DNA of 64,000 bases from positions 1-64,000 of the forward strand of contig JABBZI010000025.1 of NCBI GenBank assembly GCA_012955965.1. Direction: 5' to 3'. The notes below the pieces were generated by a model. The model did not search any database. It saw nothing but the letters and a program-made list of their open reading frames with translations, and was not told where the DNA came from. Shown in pieces: positions 16,163 through 25,556 of this stretch (position 1 is the first letter of the stretch; each line of letters starts with the position of its first letter). The stretch comes from Clostridioides difficile (GTDB lineage: Bacteria; Bacillota; Clostridia; Peptostreptococcales; Peptostreptococcaceae). The position numbers and the translations under genes were made by a program.

Positions 16163-16849
16163 CTAAATAATTTCCTTTAATTCAAGCAGACTACTTATTT
16201 CATAAGTTGGTGTATAGTTAGTATTATTTATACTGTTATTGAGATTTAGCCAACAAGTATCTATTCCTGAATTTATTCCTCCTAAAATATCTGATGTCAA
16301 ACTATCACCAATCATTAACACAGAAGATTTGTCATAACAATCAAATTTTTTAAGGGCATATTTAAATATTTTAGGATTTGGTTTTGATATTTTTAATTCT
16401 TCAGACACGACAATTCCATCGATATACCATTTTATTTCTGAGTTTCTAAGTCTTTTATTTTGAACTTCAGATATTCCATTTGTTATTATAATTATTGTGT
16501 ACTTTTCTTTGAGATATGATAATATATCGACTGCACCCGGAATTAAAAATGTGCATTCACCTAAAAAATTTAAGTACATTTTACTAAGAGTTTTGGGGTC
16601 AACATCTAACTTTATTTCATTTGCAAAAAGTTTAAATCTAAGCAATTTAAGCTCATCTAAAGTTACAATGTTCTTTTCAAGGTCAAGCCAAAGTTTATCA
16701 CTTATATTTCTATATATTTTTATACATTTCTCATAATCAAGTTTTAAATCAAACTCAGATAGAAGTCTTTTAAAAGCATGTAATTCACTCTTCTTAAAAT
16801 CAAATAATGTATCATCTGCATCAAAAAATATAAATTTATATGTTTTCAT
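16163..16849 (-). CDS. HAD-superfamily hydrolase, YjjG/YfnB type
   Basis: 228 residues. Motif I FFDADDTLFD (nucleophile Asp near residue 9), motif II IITNG, motif III lysine in SKPNPKIF, and motif IV MIGDSLTSDILGG are all in order, with the helical cap between motifs I and II. The YjjG-like subgroup dephosphorylates (d)NMPs and related compounds in the cytoplasm. The frame extends 10 codons further and overlaps the upstream regulator, but the AAAGGA site (about 16858-16863) places the start at ATG 16849. Probably co-transcribed with the XRE-cupin gene just upstream. Confidence 0.85.
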   Translation of the reverse strand: MKTYKFIFFDADDTLFDFKKSELHAFKRLLSEFDLKLDYEKCIKIYRNISDKLWLDLEKNIVTLDELKLLRFKLFANEIKLDVDPKTLSKMYLNFLGECTFLIPGAVDILSYLKEKYTIIIITNGISEVQNKRLRNSEIKWYIDGIVVSEELKISKPNPKIFKYALKKFDCYDKSSVLMIGDSLTSDILGGINSGIDTCWLNLNNSINNTNYTPTYEISSLLELKEII

Positions 16850-16862
16850 AAATTCTATTCCT

Positions 16863-17408
16863 TTATAAGATAACTGCAAAAATTACTTTGCTTTCACTAT
16901 CTGAATTGTTTTGCCATTTGTGTTTTGTTCCTAGAGGAACTTTGACACTATCGCCTTTGAATAGAGTAAATTCATCATCGTCCATAAAAAGTTTGACTTC
17001 TCCCTCCAAAACATACGCAATCTCATCTCCATTGTGAGTAATTCTATCTACACAAGAAGAGGTATTTGGAGCTAAATCCATAATTGCAAATTCTAAATTA
17101 CTACTAGAGTCTGGAATTAGAACTTCATATACAACATTATTGCTTCCAGGTAAAATAACTTTTTTTCTACTATCATGTCTTACTATTAAGTTTTTTTTAT
17201 CTACCTCAGATACAAAAAATGTAAATAGAGGAACATTTAGAGAAGAAGCTATAGACTTTAATGAATTTACAGATGGATTAGCAAGGCCTCTTTCTATTTG
17301 GCTTAATAATGATGGTGTAACATCCGCTAGTTTTGCTAAATCTCGAATACTTAAATTTTGTTTTTTTCGAACTTCAGCTATTTTTTCTCCTAAGTTTAAA
17401 TCATTCAT
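16863..17408 (-). CDS. XRE-family regulator with C-terminal cupin domain
   Basis: 181 residues. HTH in the first 65 residues (IAEVRKKQNLSIRDLAKLADVTPSLLSQIERG), linker, then a cupin barrel with ITHNGDEIAYVLEGEVKLFM and the second motif VPLGTKHKW. This HTH_3-cupin class (PuuR/SutR-like) senses small metabolites. It is divergent from a GntP-family permease and is its likely regulator; the TTCAAT-CTA-ATTGAA palindrome between them is a candidate site. Downstream HAD gene is 14 bp away. Confidence 0.88.
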   Translation of the reverse strand: MNDLNLGEKIAEVRKKQNLSIRDLAKLADVTPSLLSQIERGLANPSVNSLKSIASSLNVPLFTFFVSEVDKKNLIVRHDSRKKVILPGSNNVVYEVLIPDSSSNLEFAIMDLAPNTSSCVDRITHNGDEIAYVLEGEVKLFMDDDEFTLFKGDSVKVPLGTKHKWQNNSDSESKVIFAVIL

Positions 17409-17522
17409 ATGAATATCCCTTCTTTTTCATTTTAAAAAATATTACCTTAAAATAATCAAATAAAAAGATTATACAGTATGAAATTATTATAACATATAGA
17501 ATGGATTTTTGAAAAAATAATG

Positions 17523-17581
17523 TTCAATCTAATTGAATAAATTAAAATATAATTGACAAGTGAATACAGAATACTTAAAAT
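17523..17581 (+). promoter_or_regulatory. Promoter and palindrome upstream of the GntP-family permease
   Basis: TTGACA (17553-17558), 17-bp spacer and TAAAAT (17576-17581) form a good sigma-A promoter reading toward the permease. The palindrome TTCAATCTAATTGAA (17523-17537) lies 15 bp before the -35 and is a candidate binding site for the divergent XRE-cupin regulator. Confidence 0.6.
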
Positions 17582-17640
17582 ATATTTAAATAAAATTAAA
17601 TTAAGTAAAAAATAATTAACTTATGATAGGAGGGAGTATT

Positions 17641-18888
17641 ATGCAAATAACAACATTTGGAGCTATATTAGGTTTATTAGTAGCAATTATTTTAATTATA
17701 AAAAAATTTCAAGCTGTTTATAGTTTAATGTTAGGTGCATTCATTGGTGGAATAGTTGGAGGAGCAAATATAACACAAACTGTAGATTTTATGGCAACTG
17801 GGGCTATGAACATCTCACCATCAATTCTTAGAGCTTTAGCATCAGGTGTATTAGCTGGAAGTTTAATAAAAACGGGGGCAGTGGATAAAATATCAGAGCA
17901 GATTGTAAAAATATTAGGTGAAAAAAGAGCTTTGCTTTCAATTGCTGCTTCAACTATGGTACTTGCTGGAGTAGGAGTAAATTTAGATGTGTCTATAATA
18001 ACAGTAGCACCTATAGGATTATATATAGGTAGAAAATTAAATTATTCCAAATTATCAATACTTTTAGCAATGTTAGGAGGAGGAAAAGCAGGTAATATAA
18101 TATCACCAAATCCAAATACTATAGCAGTTGCAGGGAACTTTTCTGTTAACTTATCTAGTGTTATGGTGGCTAATATAATTCCAGCAATTGTTGGAGTTGT
18201 GATTACAGTTGTTTTAGCAAGTATGCTAACAAATAGGGGAAATAAAGTAGAATCATATGAAATATTAGAACAAAGAGATGATTTACCAAGTTTATTTAAA
18301 TCATTATGCGGTCCAATTGTAGCGATATTCTTATTGTTTTTGGGGAACATATCTCCTATAGTTATAGACCCTATGATAGCCCTTCCAATAGGAGGAATAG
18401 TAACTTTAATTGTCACAGGAAATATGAACAATTCAAGAGAGTATTTAGCTTTTGGTTTATCTAAGATGCAAGGAGTTTGTATATTATTACTTGGAACAGG
18501 GACTATTGCAGGTATTATACAGGTTTCTGAATTGCAACAGAGTACAATAAGTATCCTACAATTTTTAAATATGCCACAATTTTTATTAGCACCAATTTCA
18601 GGTATACTTATGTCATTAGCAACAGCCTCATCAACAGCTGGTGCTACTATAGCCTCATCAACTTTTTCTGATGCTATAATAAATGGAGGCTTATCACCAA
18701 TTTCAGGAGCATCAATTGTAAATGCAGGCTCTAGTGTATTTGAGCAATTACCACATGGCTCATTATTCCATACTAGTGCAGGTAGTATAAATATGGATAT
18801 AGGAGAAAGGTTTAAATTAATTCCATATGAAGCATTAATAGGAGTAGTAATGACTATAGTTTCAACATCTATCCAATTAATCTTATAA
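17641..18888 (+). CDS. GntP/gluconate-type permease family protein
   Basis: 415 residues, hydrophobic throughout with about 11-12 predicted membrane spans. LGGGKAGNIISPNPNTIAVAG (about 145-165) and a late SISGILMSLATASSTAGATIASSTF-like helical hairpin are typical of the GntP/ArsB-like transporters for gluconate and other organic acids. Substrate not determinable. The frame opens at 17623, but AGGAGGG (17629-17635) sets the start at ATG 17641. It precedes a sensor kinase, an NtrC-type activator and a selenoprotein reductase pair; it might import their substrate, which is speculative. Confidence 0.8.
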   Translation: MQITTFGAILGLLVAIILIIKKFQAVYSLMLGAFIGGIVGGANITQTVDFMATGAMNISPSILRALASGVLAGSLIKTGAVDKISEQIVKILGEKRALLSIAASTMVLAGVGVNLDVSIITVAPIGLYIGRKLNYSKLSILLAMLGGGKAGNIISPNPNTIAVAGNFSVNLSSVMVANIIPAIVGVVITVVLASMLTNRGNKVESYEILEQRDDLPSLFKSLCGPIVAIFLLFLGNISPIVIDPMIALPIGGIVTLIVTGNMNNSREYLAFGLSKMQGVCILLLGTGTIAGIIQVSELQQSTISILQFLNMPQFLLAPISGILMSLATASSTAGATIASSTFSDAIINGGLSPISGASIVNAGSSVFEQLPHGSLFHTSAGSINMDIGERFKLIPYEALIGVVMTIVSTSIQLIL

Positions 18889-18970
18889 TAAATATAAATA
18901 TTTAATGAAAAAGTAGGATTTTGTTATTAAATATTGAATTTAATAATAAAAAGAAGATTGGAGTTTTAAA

Positions 18971-20965
18971 GTGAATAAAAAAAAGATAGTTATTATGGGT
19001 ATTATTTATTCTTTTTTAGTGGTATTTTCACTCACAAATATGTATGTAAATACGGAATATAATCTCAATGTATTTGAATATATTAAAAAATCACTACCAT
19101 TTACAAAAGAAGAAAAAGAATGGTTAGAAGAATATAAGAATCTGGTGTATAGTTCTGACCAAAGTTCTCCTCCTTTAAGATATAAAGGTAAAGAAGATGG
19201 TCAGTATAAAGGAATCATTGTTGATTTAATGAATTCCCTGTCAATTCAAATTGGTAGGGATTTTTATTTTAAACCAAATACTTGGTGGAAAGAATCTTTC
19301 GAAAATTCAGTAGATGATAGCATAAAATTCTTTGATTTAATTCCATCAGAGGAAAGGGCAAAGAAATTTATATTTACTGACCCAATATATACTTTAAGTG
19401 CAAATATCTTAAAAGATAAGAAATCTCAAGACATAAGTAATTATATGGATTTAAAGGGAAAGAAAATAGCAATACCAGAAGGAGATTATTCTATAAATTT
19501 TTTAAAGCAAAAAGTTAAAAACATAAATATAGTACTAACTCCAGATATAAAGACTGGGGTCAATTATTTAATGTCAGGAAGAGTAGATGCAGTCGTAGGT
19601 GATGAGCCAGTATTACGATATTATATAAGTAATTATGGACTTTCAGATAAATATAATGTCTTAACTAATCCTGTTTATACTAAAAAAGCTGTTCTTGCTG
19701 TGCCTAAACAATATGAAGAATTGGTCAGTATTCTAAATAAGGGAATTTTTAAGCTTCAAAAAAATGGAGTATATAAAGATTTAAAGAAAAAATGGTATTC
19801 TAGCTATAATGATGTTGATGATATATTGTATGAAAGAGGAATTGTACCAAGTATTTATCTTTTTATAGGTATAATTTTAATATCAGTTTATATTTTTTAT
19901 AGCTATACATATTTGTTAAAGGTAGAAATAAAAAGAAAAACAGAAGAGGTACTTGAAAATAAAAAAACCTTAGAAGCCACATTTAATAGTATTACAGATA
20001 TAATAATGCTTATAGACGAAAATTACAACATAGTAGAATCTAACAAGGTTCTATATTATTTTATGGATGAAATAAATTACAAAATAGAAGATTTAATTAA
20101 TATGATAAAGGATATTATTGAAAATACATTTTCTAAAAACTCACGTAAGACAAATGAAATTGAATTACATAATAAGATTTTAAAGATAAATACTTTCCCT
20201 GTAGAATATAAAAAAAATAATATTGAATATATAGTCGTTCTCATTAAAGATATAACGAATGATAAAATAGTAGAAGCAAAATTACTTAGAGAAAATAAGA
20301 TGATAGCTATAGGGCAACTAGCTTCTGGTGTAGCACATGAGATAAGAAATCCTTTAGGTATAATAAGAAACAATTGTTATCTTTTAAAAGATGATGTTAC
20401 AATGGAAGAAGTAAATGACTGTGTAAAATCTATAGAAAGTAATGTAGACAGAGCAAGTAACATAATAACAAACTTGTTAAACTTTGCGAGAATATCAAAT
20501 GATAATCTAGAGAATATAAATATAAGAAACTTTATTGAAAATATAGTCAAGCTTCAATATAAGGTCTTACAGTTAAAGAATGTTGAAGTAAAAATAGAGT
20601 GTAATGAGAATTTAGTGTGCTATATAAATGGAGAATCATTAAAACATGTATTTATAAATTTAATTTCTAATGCAGTAGATGCGATACATGAAGGTGGTAA
20701 AATTATTATATATTGTTATGTAGAAAACAATTATTTGTTTATTGATTTTAAAGATAATGGTGAAGGAATAAAAGAAAATGCTTTGAAGGATATATTTAAT
20801 CCTTTCTATACTACAAAACCAATAGGTGAAGGGACTGGTTTAGGCCTATACATTACTTATAATGAGATTAAAAAGAATAATGGAGATATAAGTGTAAAAA
20901 GTAAATTGGGTATTGGAACTTGTTTTCATATAAAGATTCCACTAAATAAAGAGGTGACTATATAA
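18971..20965 (+). CDS. Sensor histidine kinase with extracellular SBP domain
   Basis: 664 residues. An N-terminal signal anchor (about 7-27) leads to a family-3 solute-binding domain (about 45-280; FTDPIYTLSANI, LKGKKIAIPEGDYS, GRVDAVVGDEPVL), a second membrane helix (about 295-318), a PAS-like region, then HisKA with H456 in SGVAHEIRNPLG and an ATPase domain ending with DNGEGI and GTGLGLYI. The binding domain implies direct sensing of an amino acid or similar solute outside the cell, as in BvgS-like kinases. GTG start with GGAG 9 nt upstream. One-base overlap (TAATG) with its response regulator. Confidence 0.9.
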   Translation: MNKKKIVIMGIIYSFLVVFSLTNMYVNTEYNLNVFEYIKKSLPFTKEEKEWLEEYKNLVYSSDQSSPPLRYKGKEDGQYKGIIVDLMNSLSIQIGRDFYFKPNTWWKESFENSVDDSIKFFDLIPSEERAKKFIFTDPIYTLSANILKDKKSQDISNYMDLKGKKIAIPEGDYSINFLKQKVKNINIVLTPDIKTGVNYLMSGRVDAVVGDEPVLRYYISNYGLSDKYNVLTNPVYTKKAVLAVPKQYEELVSILNKGIFKLQKNGVYKDLKKKWYSSYNDVDDILYERGIVPSIYLFIGIILISVYIFYSYTYLLKVEIKRKTEEVLENKKTLEATFNSITDIIMLIDENYNIVESNKVLYYFMDEINYKIEDLINMIKDIIENTFSKNSRKTNEIELHNKILKINTFPVEYKKNNIEYIVVLIKDITNDKIVEAKLLRENKMIAIGQLASGVAHEIRNPLGIIRNNCYLLKDDVTMEEVNDCVKSIESNVDRASNIITNLLNFARISNDNLENINIRNFIENIVKLQYKVLQLKNVEVKIECNENLVCYINGESLKHVFINLISNAVDAIHEGGKIIIYCYVENNYLFIDFKDNGEGIKENALKDIFNPFYTTKPIGEGTGLGLYITYNEIKKNNGDISVKSKLGIGTCFHIKIPLNKEVTI

Positions 20966-22287
20966 TGAAAATACTAGTAGTTGATGATGAGCTAGAGTAT
21001 GGAGCGGTAATGAAAAAAATTCTACAAAAGAATGGGTATATTGTAGATATAGCACTAAGTGGAGAAGAAGCTATAAATATTATTAAAAAAGATAAGAATT
21101 ATGACTTGGTTTTATCTGATGTTATGATGAAAAATATGGATGGAGTACAGCTATTAGATAGAATTAAATCTATCAATAAGAGTATAGAAGTTATATTAGT
21201 TACAGGATATGGAAGTATTGAAAATGCAGTTGATGCTATGAAAAGAGGTGCGCTATCTTATTTTATAAAGAGCAATCCTATTGAAAGTTTATTAGAAGAA
21301 ATTGAAAAGGTAAAAGCAGTAAAAACATCAAATTTTACACAAAAGAATAATTTAGAGTTTACTTTAGAATCCAAAAATAAAAATTTTAATGATGTCATAA
21401 AAATAGCAGAAAAAGCTGCTTGTAAAGATGTTAATATATTAATTTTGGGTGAATCCGGTGTAGGGAAAGATATACTAGCTAGGTATATACATAGTATAAG
21501 TCCAAGAAGGAATGAGATATTTGTACCTGTAAATTGTTGTGCTTTTTCAGAAAATTTATTGGAGTCTGAGTTGTTTGGACATGAAAAAGGTTCTTTTACA
21601 GGAGCATTAGATAACAGAAAAGGTAGATTTGAAGTTTCAAATAAAGGAACTTTATTTTTGGATGAAATAGGAGATATACCTTTAAACGTTCAAGTAAAAT
21701 TACTAAGAACACTTGAAGATAAATCTATAGAGAGAATAGGAAGTAATAAATCAATTAAAGTTAATTTTAGGCTGATTTGTGCGATGAATAAGGAACCAAA
21801 AGTAGAAATATCAAATGGAAGTATAAGAGAAGATTTTTTTTATAGAATAAGTACAATAACGATAACTATACCACCATTGAGAAGTAGAAGAGAAGATTTA
21901 AATACTCTTATAGAATTTTTCTTAAACAAGTATCAAAATGAACATGAAAAAAAGGTATATTCAATTGATAAGGAAGTAATGGATTTTTTGTTGAATTACA
22001 ATTATCCAGGAAATATAAGAGAATTAAAAAATATAATAAATAGGCTTGTAGTCTTAAGTGAAGAAGGTAATTTATCAAAAGATAATTTAAATTTAATATC
22101 AAATAACGTGCATATAGATGAAAAAATAAGCATCAGACCTCTAAGAGAAATAAGAAAAGAATTTGAATGTGAGTATATTGAAAAAGTTTTATCTTTATGT
22201 GGAAATAATGTGTCAAACACGGCTAAAAAATTAGAGATTAGTAGAAGACAATTGACTAACAAAATATCGGAATATAATATTAGGTGA
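20965..22287 (+). CDS. NtrC-family sigma-54-dependent response regulator
   Basis: 440 residues: receiver domain (phospho-acceptor D52 in VLSDVMMKNMDG), AAA+ domain with Walker A GESGVGKD, the sigma-54-contact loop GSFTGA (a Ser variant of GAFTGA) and LFLDEIGDIP, and a Fis-type HTH at the C-terminus (NVSNTAKKLEISRRQLTNKI). It is the partner of the preceding kinase. Two identical dyads start at its stop codon and a -24/-12 promoter lies about 180 bp further, so it very probably activates the GrdE/GrdB-like operon. Confidence 0.92.
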   Translation: MKILVVDDELEYGAVMKKILQKNGYIVDIALSGEEAINIIKKDKNYDLVLSDVMMKNMDGVQLLDRIKSINKSIEVILVTGYGSIENAVDAMKRGALSYFIKSNPIESLLEEIEKVKAVKTSNFTQKNNLEFTLESKNKNFNDVIKIAEKAACKDVNILILGESGVGKDILARYIHSISPRRNEIFVPVNCCAFSENLLESELFGHEKGSFTGALDNRKGRFEVSNKGTLFLDEIGDIPLNVQVKLLRTLEDKSIERIGSNKSIKVNFRLICAMNKEPKVEISNGSIREDFFYRISTITITIPPLRSRREDLNTLIEFFLNKYQNEHEKKVYSIDKEVMDFLLNYNYPGNIRELKNIINRLVVLSEEGNLSKDNLNLISNNVHIDEKISIRPLREIRKEFECEYIEKVLSLCGNNVSNTAKKLEISRRQLTNKISEYNIR

Positions 22288-22325
22288 GAAAAAAATTTCT
22301 CATTGGATGAGAAAAAAACTTCTCA
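22285..22325. promoter_or_regulatory. Paired enhancer (UAS) dyads for the NtrC-type activator
   Basis: Two 18-bp dyads of form TGAGAA-N6-TTCTCA lie at 22285-22302 and 22308-22325, centre-to-centre 23 bp, that is about two helix turns. They sit about 160-200 bp upstream of the -24/-12 element, the usual distance for bacterial enhancer-binding proteins. The first overlaps the stop codon of the activator gene. Confidence 0.75.
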
Positions 22326-22332
22326 AACTTTA

Positions 22333-22371
22333 TTAAAAGATAAGCAGAAAAACCTGCTTATCTTTTTTTAT
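22333..22371 (+). terminator. Intrinsic terminator of the two-component operon
   Basis: AAGATAAGCAG and CTGCTTATCTT pair around AAAAAC, followed by seven T residues. It ends the kinase-regulator message between the enhancer dyads and the sigma-54 promoter. Confidence 0.9.
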
Positions 22372-22482
22372 TATAATTTTTAAATTAAAGATTTACAATA
22401 ATTATTGTTAAATTCAATACTTATAAAGCTTAGAAATGAAAATCTCTATGACATTAATATATAGAATATATATCTTAAATAA

Positions 22483-22500
22483 TTGGCATGAAAAATGCTT
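22483..22500 (+). promoter_or_regulatory. Sigma-54 (-24/-12) promoter of the GrdE/GrdB-like operon
   Basis: TTGGCATGAAAAATGCTT matches the -24/-12 consensus (TTGGCAC-N5-TTGCA) with TGGCAT and TGCT correctly spaced. It is 68 bp before the GrdE-like start and downstream of an NtrC-type activator gene with paired dyads. Confidence 0.85.
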
Positions 22501-22567
22501 TGTATAGGAATAAACGTAATAATAAATACTTTTAATTGCGATTAAATATATTAAGGGGGATTTTCAT

Positions 22568-23854
22568 ATGAAGCTAGAGCTAGGGAATATATTTATAAAA
22601 AATGTTGAATTTGGAGAAAAGACAGAAGTAAAAAATGGAGTACTATATGTGAATAGCAAAGAAATAGAAAAGATAGCCTTAGAAGATGAAAGGATTGTAG
22701 GTGTAAATGTTGAACTTGCAAGACCTGGTGAATCAATAAGAATAGCTCCAGTTAAAGATGTAATAGAACCTAGAGTTAAAATTGGAGATGACAGTAAAAT
22801 ATTTCCTGGAATTATAAATAAAGTAAAAACTGTAGGAAGTGGAAGAACTCATGTACTTTTAGGAGCTTGTGTTGTAACTTGTGGAAATATAGTTGGTTTT
22901 CAAGAAGGTGTAATTGATATGAGTGGCCCTACTGCTAAATATACACCTTTTTCAAAAACAAATAATGTATGTATTATTATAAAAGCAAAAGATGGTATAG
23001 ATACTCATGACTATGAGCAAGCAGCTAGAATTGCTGGATTGAAAATAGGTGCCTATATAGGCGAAGCAGGAAGAGAAGTTAATCCAGATGAAATAATTAT
23101 ATATGAGACAAAACCACTATTGAAACAAGTAAAAGAATACCCAGACCTACCAACAGTAGCATATGTTCATATGTTACAATCACAAGGACTTTTACATGAT
23201 ACTTATTATTATGGAGTTGATGCTAAACAAATAGTTCCTACTTTTATGTATCCGACTGAAATAATGGATGGAGCTATAATCTCTGGCAACTGTGTAGCGC
23301 CATGTGATAAGGTTACTACATTCCATCATTTAAATAATCCAGTTATACATGACTTATATAAAAGACATGGAAAAGATTTAAACTTTGTAGGAGTTATTTT
23401 AACCAATGAAAATGTATTCTTAGTTGATAAAGAGAGAAGTTCTGATATGGTGGCAAAATTAATTGAATTTTTGGGTGTTGATGGAGTATTAGTTACAGAA
23501 GAAGGTTATGGAAATCCAGATACTGACCTAATGATGAATTGTAGAAAATGTAGCGAAGTTGGAGCAAGTGTGGTTTTGATAACAGATGAATTCCCTGGAA
23601 AAGATGGAAAGAGCCAATCTATAGCAGATGCTACTAAAGAAGCAGATGCAGTTGTTTCTTGTGGTCAAGGGAACTTAGTGGTTCATTTTCCAGCAATGGA
23701 TAAGGTTATAGGTACTTTGGACTATGTTGAAATGATGATTGGTGGGTATAAAGGATGCCTAAATGATGATGGAAGTATGGATGCAGAACTACAAATAATA
23801 ATAGCTTCAACTATAGCAAATGGTTATAATCATTTGACAGCAAGATATTATTAA
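22568..23854 (+). CDS. GrdE-like proprotein (glycine/sarcosine/betaine reductase component B)
   Basis: 428 residues, the same length as GrdE/GrdG/GrdI. These proproteins are cleaved at an Asn-Cys bond, the cysteine becoming a pyruvoyl group that binds the substrate amine; here the site is N241-C242 in IISGNCVAPCDK. Other family blocks are GSGRTHVLLGACVVTCGN and ITDEFPGKDGKSQSIADATKEADAVVSCGQGN. It works with the selenoprotein encoded next. Which of glycine, sarcosine, betaine or another N-compound is used cannot be read off. The shared GrdA, GrdC and GrdD subunits are not in this window and must come from elsewhere. Expression by sigma-54 is predicted. Confidence 0.9.
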   Translation: MKLELGNIFIKNVEFGEKTEVKNGVLYVNSKEIEKIALEDERIVGVNVELARPGESIRIAPVKDVIEPRVKIGDDSKIFPGIINKVKTVGSGRTHVLLGACVVTCGNIVGFQEGVIDMSGPTAKYTPFSKTNNVCIIIKAKDGIDTHDYEQAARIAGLKIGAYIGEAGREVNPDEIIIYETKPLLKQVKEYPDLPTVAYVHMLQSQGLLHDTYYYGVDAKQIVPTFMYPTEIMDGAIISGNCVAPCDKVTTFHHLNNPVIHDLYKRHGKDLNFVGVILTNENVFLVDKERSSDMVAKLIEFLGVDGVLVTEEGYGNPDTDLMMNCRKCSEVGASVVLITDEFPGKDGKSQSIADATKEADAVVSCGQGNLVVHFPAMDKVIGTLDYVEMMIGGYKGCLNDDGSMDAELQIIIASTIANGYNHLTARYY

Positions 23855-23939
23855 ATAAATATTTGAATATAGAGTTTTATTAGTGTAATCATTAGTCTAA
23901 TTAATGCAATAACTATAAAGTGTTTTGGAGGGTTAAGAT

Positions 23940-25247
23940 ATGAGTAAAATCAAAGTGGTTCATTATATAAATAATTTCTTTGCTGGTATAGGAGGAGAAG
24001 AAAAAGCAGATATTTCACCAGAGAAAAGAGAGGGAGCAGTAGGACCTGGAATGGCATTTCAAAGTCAATTTAATGATGAAGCAGAAATAATTTCAACTGT
24101 AATTTGTGGAGATACGTATTTCGGAGAGAACATTGAAAGTGCAACCCAAGAACTTTTAAAAATGATAAAAGATGAAAATCCTGATTTATTTATTGCAGGG
24201 CCTGCGTTTAATGCAGGTAGATATGGAGTAGCTTGTGGAGCTATTTGTAAAGCAGTTGAAGATGAGCTAAGTATTCCTGTAATTACAGGAATGTATAAAG
24301 AAAACCCTGGTGTAGACATGTTTAAGCTAGATTTACACATAATATCTACTGGAAATTCAGCAGCTAGTCTTAGAAAAGTGGTTCCAATAATGACAAAGCT
24401 AGGTCTTAAACTGGTTAGAGGAGAAGAAATAGGACCTCCTGAAGAAGAAGGATATATAATGAGGGGAATAAGAAAAAATTTCTTCCATGAGCGTAGAGGG
24501 TCTGAAAGAGCGATTGATATGTTGGTTAAAAAGATGCAAGGAGAAAGTTTTGAAACGGAGTATCCAATGCCTGAGTTTGATAGAGTTACACCTATGAAAC
24601 CTATTAAGGATTTATCTAAAATAAAACTTGCACTAGTAACTTCTGGAGGGATAGTTCCGATTGATAATCCAGATAAAATTGAGTCTTCAAGTGCTACTAA
24701 GTATGGAATTTATGATTTAACAGATATGGATTCTATGTCAAATAAAAATTTTACAACTATACATGGAGGTTATGATAGAGCATATGTGCTTGAAAATCCA
24801 AATTTAGTTGTACCATTAGATGTAGTTAGAGAACTTGAAAAAGAAGGTATAATTGGAGAATTGGCAAATTATTTTGTCACTACTACAGGAACTGGAACAA
24901 GTGTTGGAAATTCTAAAAGATTTGGGGAAGATTTTTCAAAGAAACTTTTAGAAGATAATGTGGATGCTGTAATTTTAACATCTACATGAGGTACTTGTAC
25001 TCGTTGTGGAGCAACGATGGTAAAAGAGATAGAAAGAGCTGGCATAGTAGTTGTTCATATTTGTACTGTAGTACCAATATCACTTACAATAGGAGCTAAT
25101 AGAATTGTTCCTGCAGTTGGAATACCATACCCACTTGGAAATCCTAACTTAGGAGAAGAAGAAAGTAAAAAGATTAGAAAGAAGATAGTTTTAAAAGCTT
25201 TAAATGCCCTAAAAGAGGATATAGAAGTTCAAACAGTATTTGAATAA
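23940..25247 (+). CDS. GrdB-like selenoprotein, UGA read as selenocysteine at residue 350
   Basis: One 435-residue gene interrupted by an in-frame TGA at 24987-24989. Frame is unbroken on both sides, and the junction reads TST-Sec-GTCTRCGATMVKEIERAG, the known GrdB/GrdF/GrdH active-site motif, so this is recoding and not a pseudogene. The Sec attacks the substrate bound to the GrdE pyruvoyl group, forming a Se-carboxymethyl intermediate passed to GrdA. A stem-loop 12 nt after the TGA (25002-25016) is the SECIS candidate. The C-terminus QTVFE matches the family end. GGAGG site before ATG; 85 bp after the GrdE-like gene. Confidence 0.93.
24987..25018 (+). promoter_or_regulatory. Bacterial SECIS element candidate
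   Basis: Twelve bases after the UGA codon, CGTTG (25002-25006) pairs with CAACG (25012-25016) around the loop TGGAG; the loop contains the G and U bases typical of SelB-binding loops. Spacing and position match bacterial SECIS hairpins within coding sequence. Confidence 0.75.
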
Positions 25248-25275
25248 TAAAAATAACATAACACTGTAATAAAAA

Positions 25276-25322
25276 CTGATATCATAAAATAGTTTTTGAA
25301 AATTATTTTATGATATCTTTTT
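25276..25322 (+). terminator. Terminator of the GrdE/GrdB-like operon
   Basis: GATATCATAAAATA and TATTTTATGATATC form a 14-bp stem followed by seven T residues. The remaining DNA up to the response regulator gene at 25557 is AT-rich with nothing further recognised. Confidence 0.85.
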
Positions 25323-25556
25323 TTATTATGCAAATATAAAATAGTAAGAAGTATTTGTATATGCCTAAATTAAACTTATAAGGTGATAAATTAATTTGAC
25401 ATAATCTTGATACATAAATTTAAATTAGATATACTATGAAAGGTGAGATTATTACATTTTGGAACAAATATTCAACATATTAGAACAGTTTAATTGAATA
25501 GAAAAAACTAACTTTATATAATAATTAGAATGATAATAAGGAAGAAGGTGTATATA

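Noticed and set aside
24987-25016. Premature stop or split gene in the GrdB-like protein
   Set aside because: Same frame continues with family-matching sequence and a Sec motif; recoding explains it better than mutation.
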